Shown here one piece after another: positions 15,439 to 16,175 of a stretch of 16,175 nucleotides of DNA. A program made the translations under genes and the position numbers. The stretch is from NCBI GenBank assembly GCA_041655735.1, contig JBBAEV010000021.1, positions 1 to 16,175 on the forward strand, in the 5' to 3' direction. Within the stretch, counting starts at the first letter, position 1. Each line of letters begins with the position of its first letter. This DNA comes from JBBAEV01 sp041655735. GTDB taxonomy: Bacteria; Bacillota_I; Bacilli_A; RF39; UBA660. The notes below the pieces were generated by a model. It ran no database searches. It was given only the letters and a program-made list of their open reading frames with translations, and was not told where the DNA came from.

Positions 15439-16155
15439 ATGATTACTTATACAGTTATGCCAGGAGACAATATGTGGAAAATTGCAGTTAAACACGGGAT
15501 TAAATTAAGTGATTTAATTGCAGCTAATCCTCAAATTACAAATCCTACTTTTATACTCCCAGGACAAATAGTTAACATTCCTAGCAATAATAATTCAACT
15601 TATATGATTGTACCGGGTGATACTTTATGGAGTATTGCGACAAAACTTGGAATCAGAGTAAATGATTTATTAACAGCCAATCCTCAAATTACAAATCCTG
15701 CCCGTATTTTTTCAGGACAAACAATTAACATTCCCAAAGCTCCTAGTGAACCTAGCACACCAAATGACATAAGCGCATTAGAAACAGAAGTAATCCGTTT
15801 AGTTAATAACGAAAGAGGAAAAGCGGGAAGACCTGCCCTCGCTCCAAATAATGAATTAAGTCGTGTAGCTAGATTAAAATCAGAAGATTTTGTAAAAAAT
15901 AATTATTTTTCCCATAATTCACCTACTTATGGATCTCCATTTGATATGCTTAGATCTTTTGGAATTACATTTACTGCAGCTGCCGAAAACATCGCTAAAG
16001 GACAAAGAACTCCTCAGGAAACTATGAATACTTGGATGAATTCTTCGGGCCATAGAACAAATATTCTAAATCCTACCTATAATCAAATTGGTGTAGGTGT
16101 TGCAAGGGATAATAATGGTAATTTATTATGGACCCAAATATTTATAAGAAGTTAA
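15439..16155 (+). CDS. SafA-like spore coat protein: two LysM domains plus CAP domain
   Basis: The 238-residue protein has LysM 1 (3-48), LysM 2 (54-99), a Pro/Ser linker (100-109) and a CAP (SCP/PR1-like) domain (112-237). The LysM sequences (YTVMPGDNMWKIA, AANPQITNPTFILPGQ) closely follow the SafA coat-assembly pattern. In the CAP domain the usual cleft residues are seen: His159 in YFSHN, Glu183 in AENIA, and His205 in SGHR. LysM binds peptidoglycan (here probably cortex); the CAP role is unknown. There is no signal peptide, unusual for a wall binder but expected of a mother-cell coat protein. The start is the ATG at 15439, with AAAGGTGG five bases upstream; an in-frame GTG three codons earlier lies within that site. 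Monocistronic as far as the window shows. Confidence 0.9.
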   Translation: MITYTVMPGDNMWKIAVKHGIKLSDLIAANPQITNPTFILPGQIVNIPSNNNSTYMIVPGDTLWSIATKLGIRVNDLLTANPQITNPARIFSGQTINIPKAPSEPSTPNDISALETEVIRLVNNERGKAGRPALAPNNELSRVARLKSEDFVKNNYFSHNSPTYGSPFDMLRSFGITFTAAAENIAKGQRTPQETMNTWMNSSGHRTNILNPTYNQIGVGVARDNNGNLLWTQIFIRS

Positions 16156-16175
16156 TGAATATATAATTTTACAAC

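Noticed and set aside
4046..16155. Mycoplasma-type code (TGA for Trp), suggested by the Mollicutes-like 16S and absence of TGA stops
   Set aside because: All genes run full length under the standard code and their Trp codons are TGG. The lack of TGA stops in 13 genes is unsurprising at this GC content.

Overview
The window comes from a low-GC (roughly 30% outside the rRNA genes), Gram-positive-type bacterium of the Bacillota. The protein families are typical of that phylum: a CdaA/CdaR c-di-AMP module, a YgaC-type phosphatase, a CotF-type coat protein, a SafA-like LysM protein, AGGAGG-type ribosome-binding sites and intrinsic terminators. The 16S sequence, read by eye, looks closer to the Bacilli/Mollicutes neighbourhood (RF39-like gut lineages) than to classical Bacillus, but I cannot place it without a database search. 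All ORFs run full length under the standard code. Twelve of 13 stops are TAA, one is TAG and none is TGA.

Layout. Positions 1-3874 hold a ribosomal RNA operon on the minus strand: a strong promoter, a leader, 16S, a short tRNA-free spacer, and the first two thirds of 23S, which runs off the left edge. Next, 4046-5229 has a YgaC-type nucleoside phosphatase (minus) divergent from two small coat-type genes (plus). Those two genes sit behind a sequence that matches the forespore sigma-G consensus. From 5251 to 8249 the minus strand carries an S41 C-terminal processing protease, tRNA-Glu(UUC), a membrane-anchored thioredoxin-like protein and a GerS/LolA-like lipoprotein, mostly as single-gene units with their own terminators. 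A small DUF378 membrane protein is at 8370-8576 (plus). At 8893-10164 (minus) is a type IV pilin-like protein with a large C-terminal domain whose last 195 bases differ in composition from the rest of the gene. From 10418 to 14329 (minus) lie cdaR, cdaA and pyrG. pyrG has a promoter followed by a hairpin terminator in its leader, the layout of an attenuator. A membrane protein with a Pro/Glu-rich tail (14446-15033, minus), a gene remnant (15176-15262, minus) and a SafA-like LysM-LysM-CAP protein (15439-16155, plus) complete the window.

How it fits together. Several genes point to endospore formation: the CotF-type pair with a sigma-G-like promoter, a GerS-like lipoprotein with a sigma-E-like promoter, and a LysM-CAP protein that has no signal peptide and lies behind a sigma-K-like -10. 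An S41 protease may belong to the same programme. The other genes are housekeeping: translation, CTP synthesis, c-di-AMP synthesis and nucleotide clean-up.

Most interesting for follow-up are the pyrG leader attenuator, which lacks the Bacillus GGG start; the possibly hypervariable 3' end of the pilin-like gene; the forespore-type promoter; and a purine-rich stretch read in two frames at the cdaA/cdaR junction. I did not find an unmistakable new multi-gene defence or mobile system.
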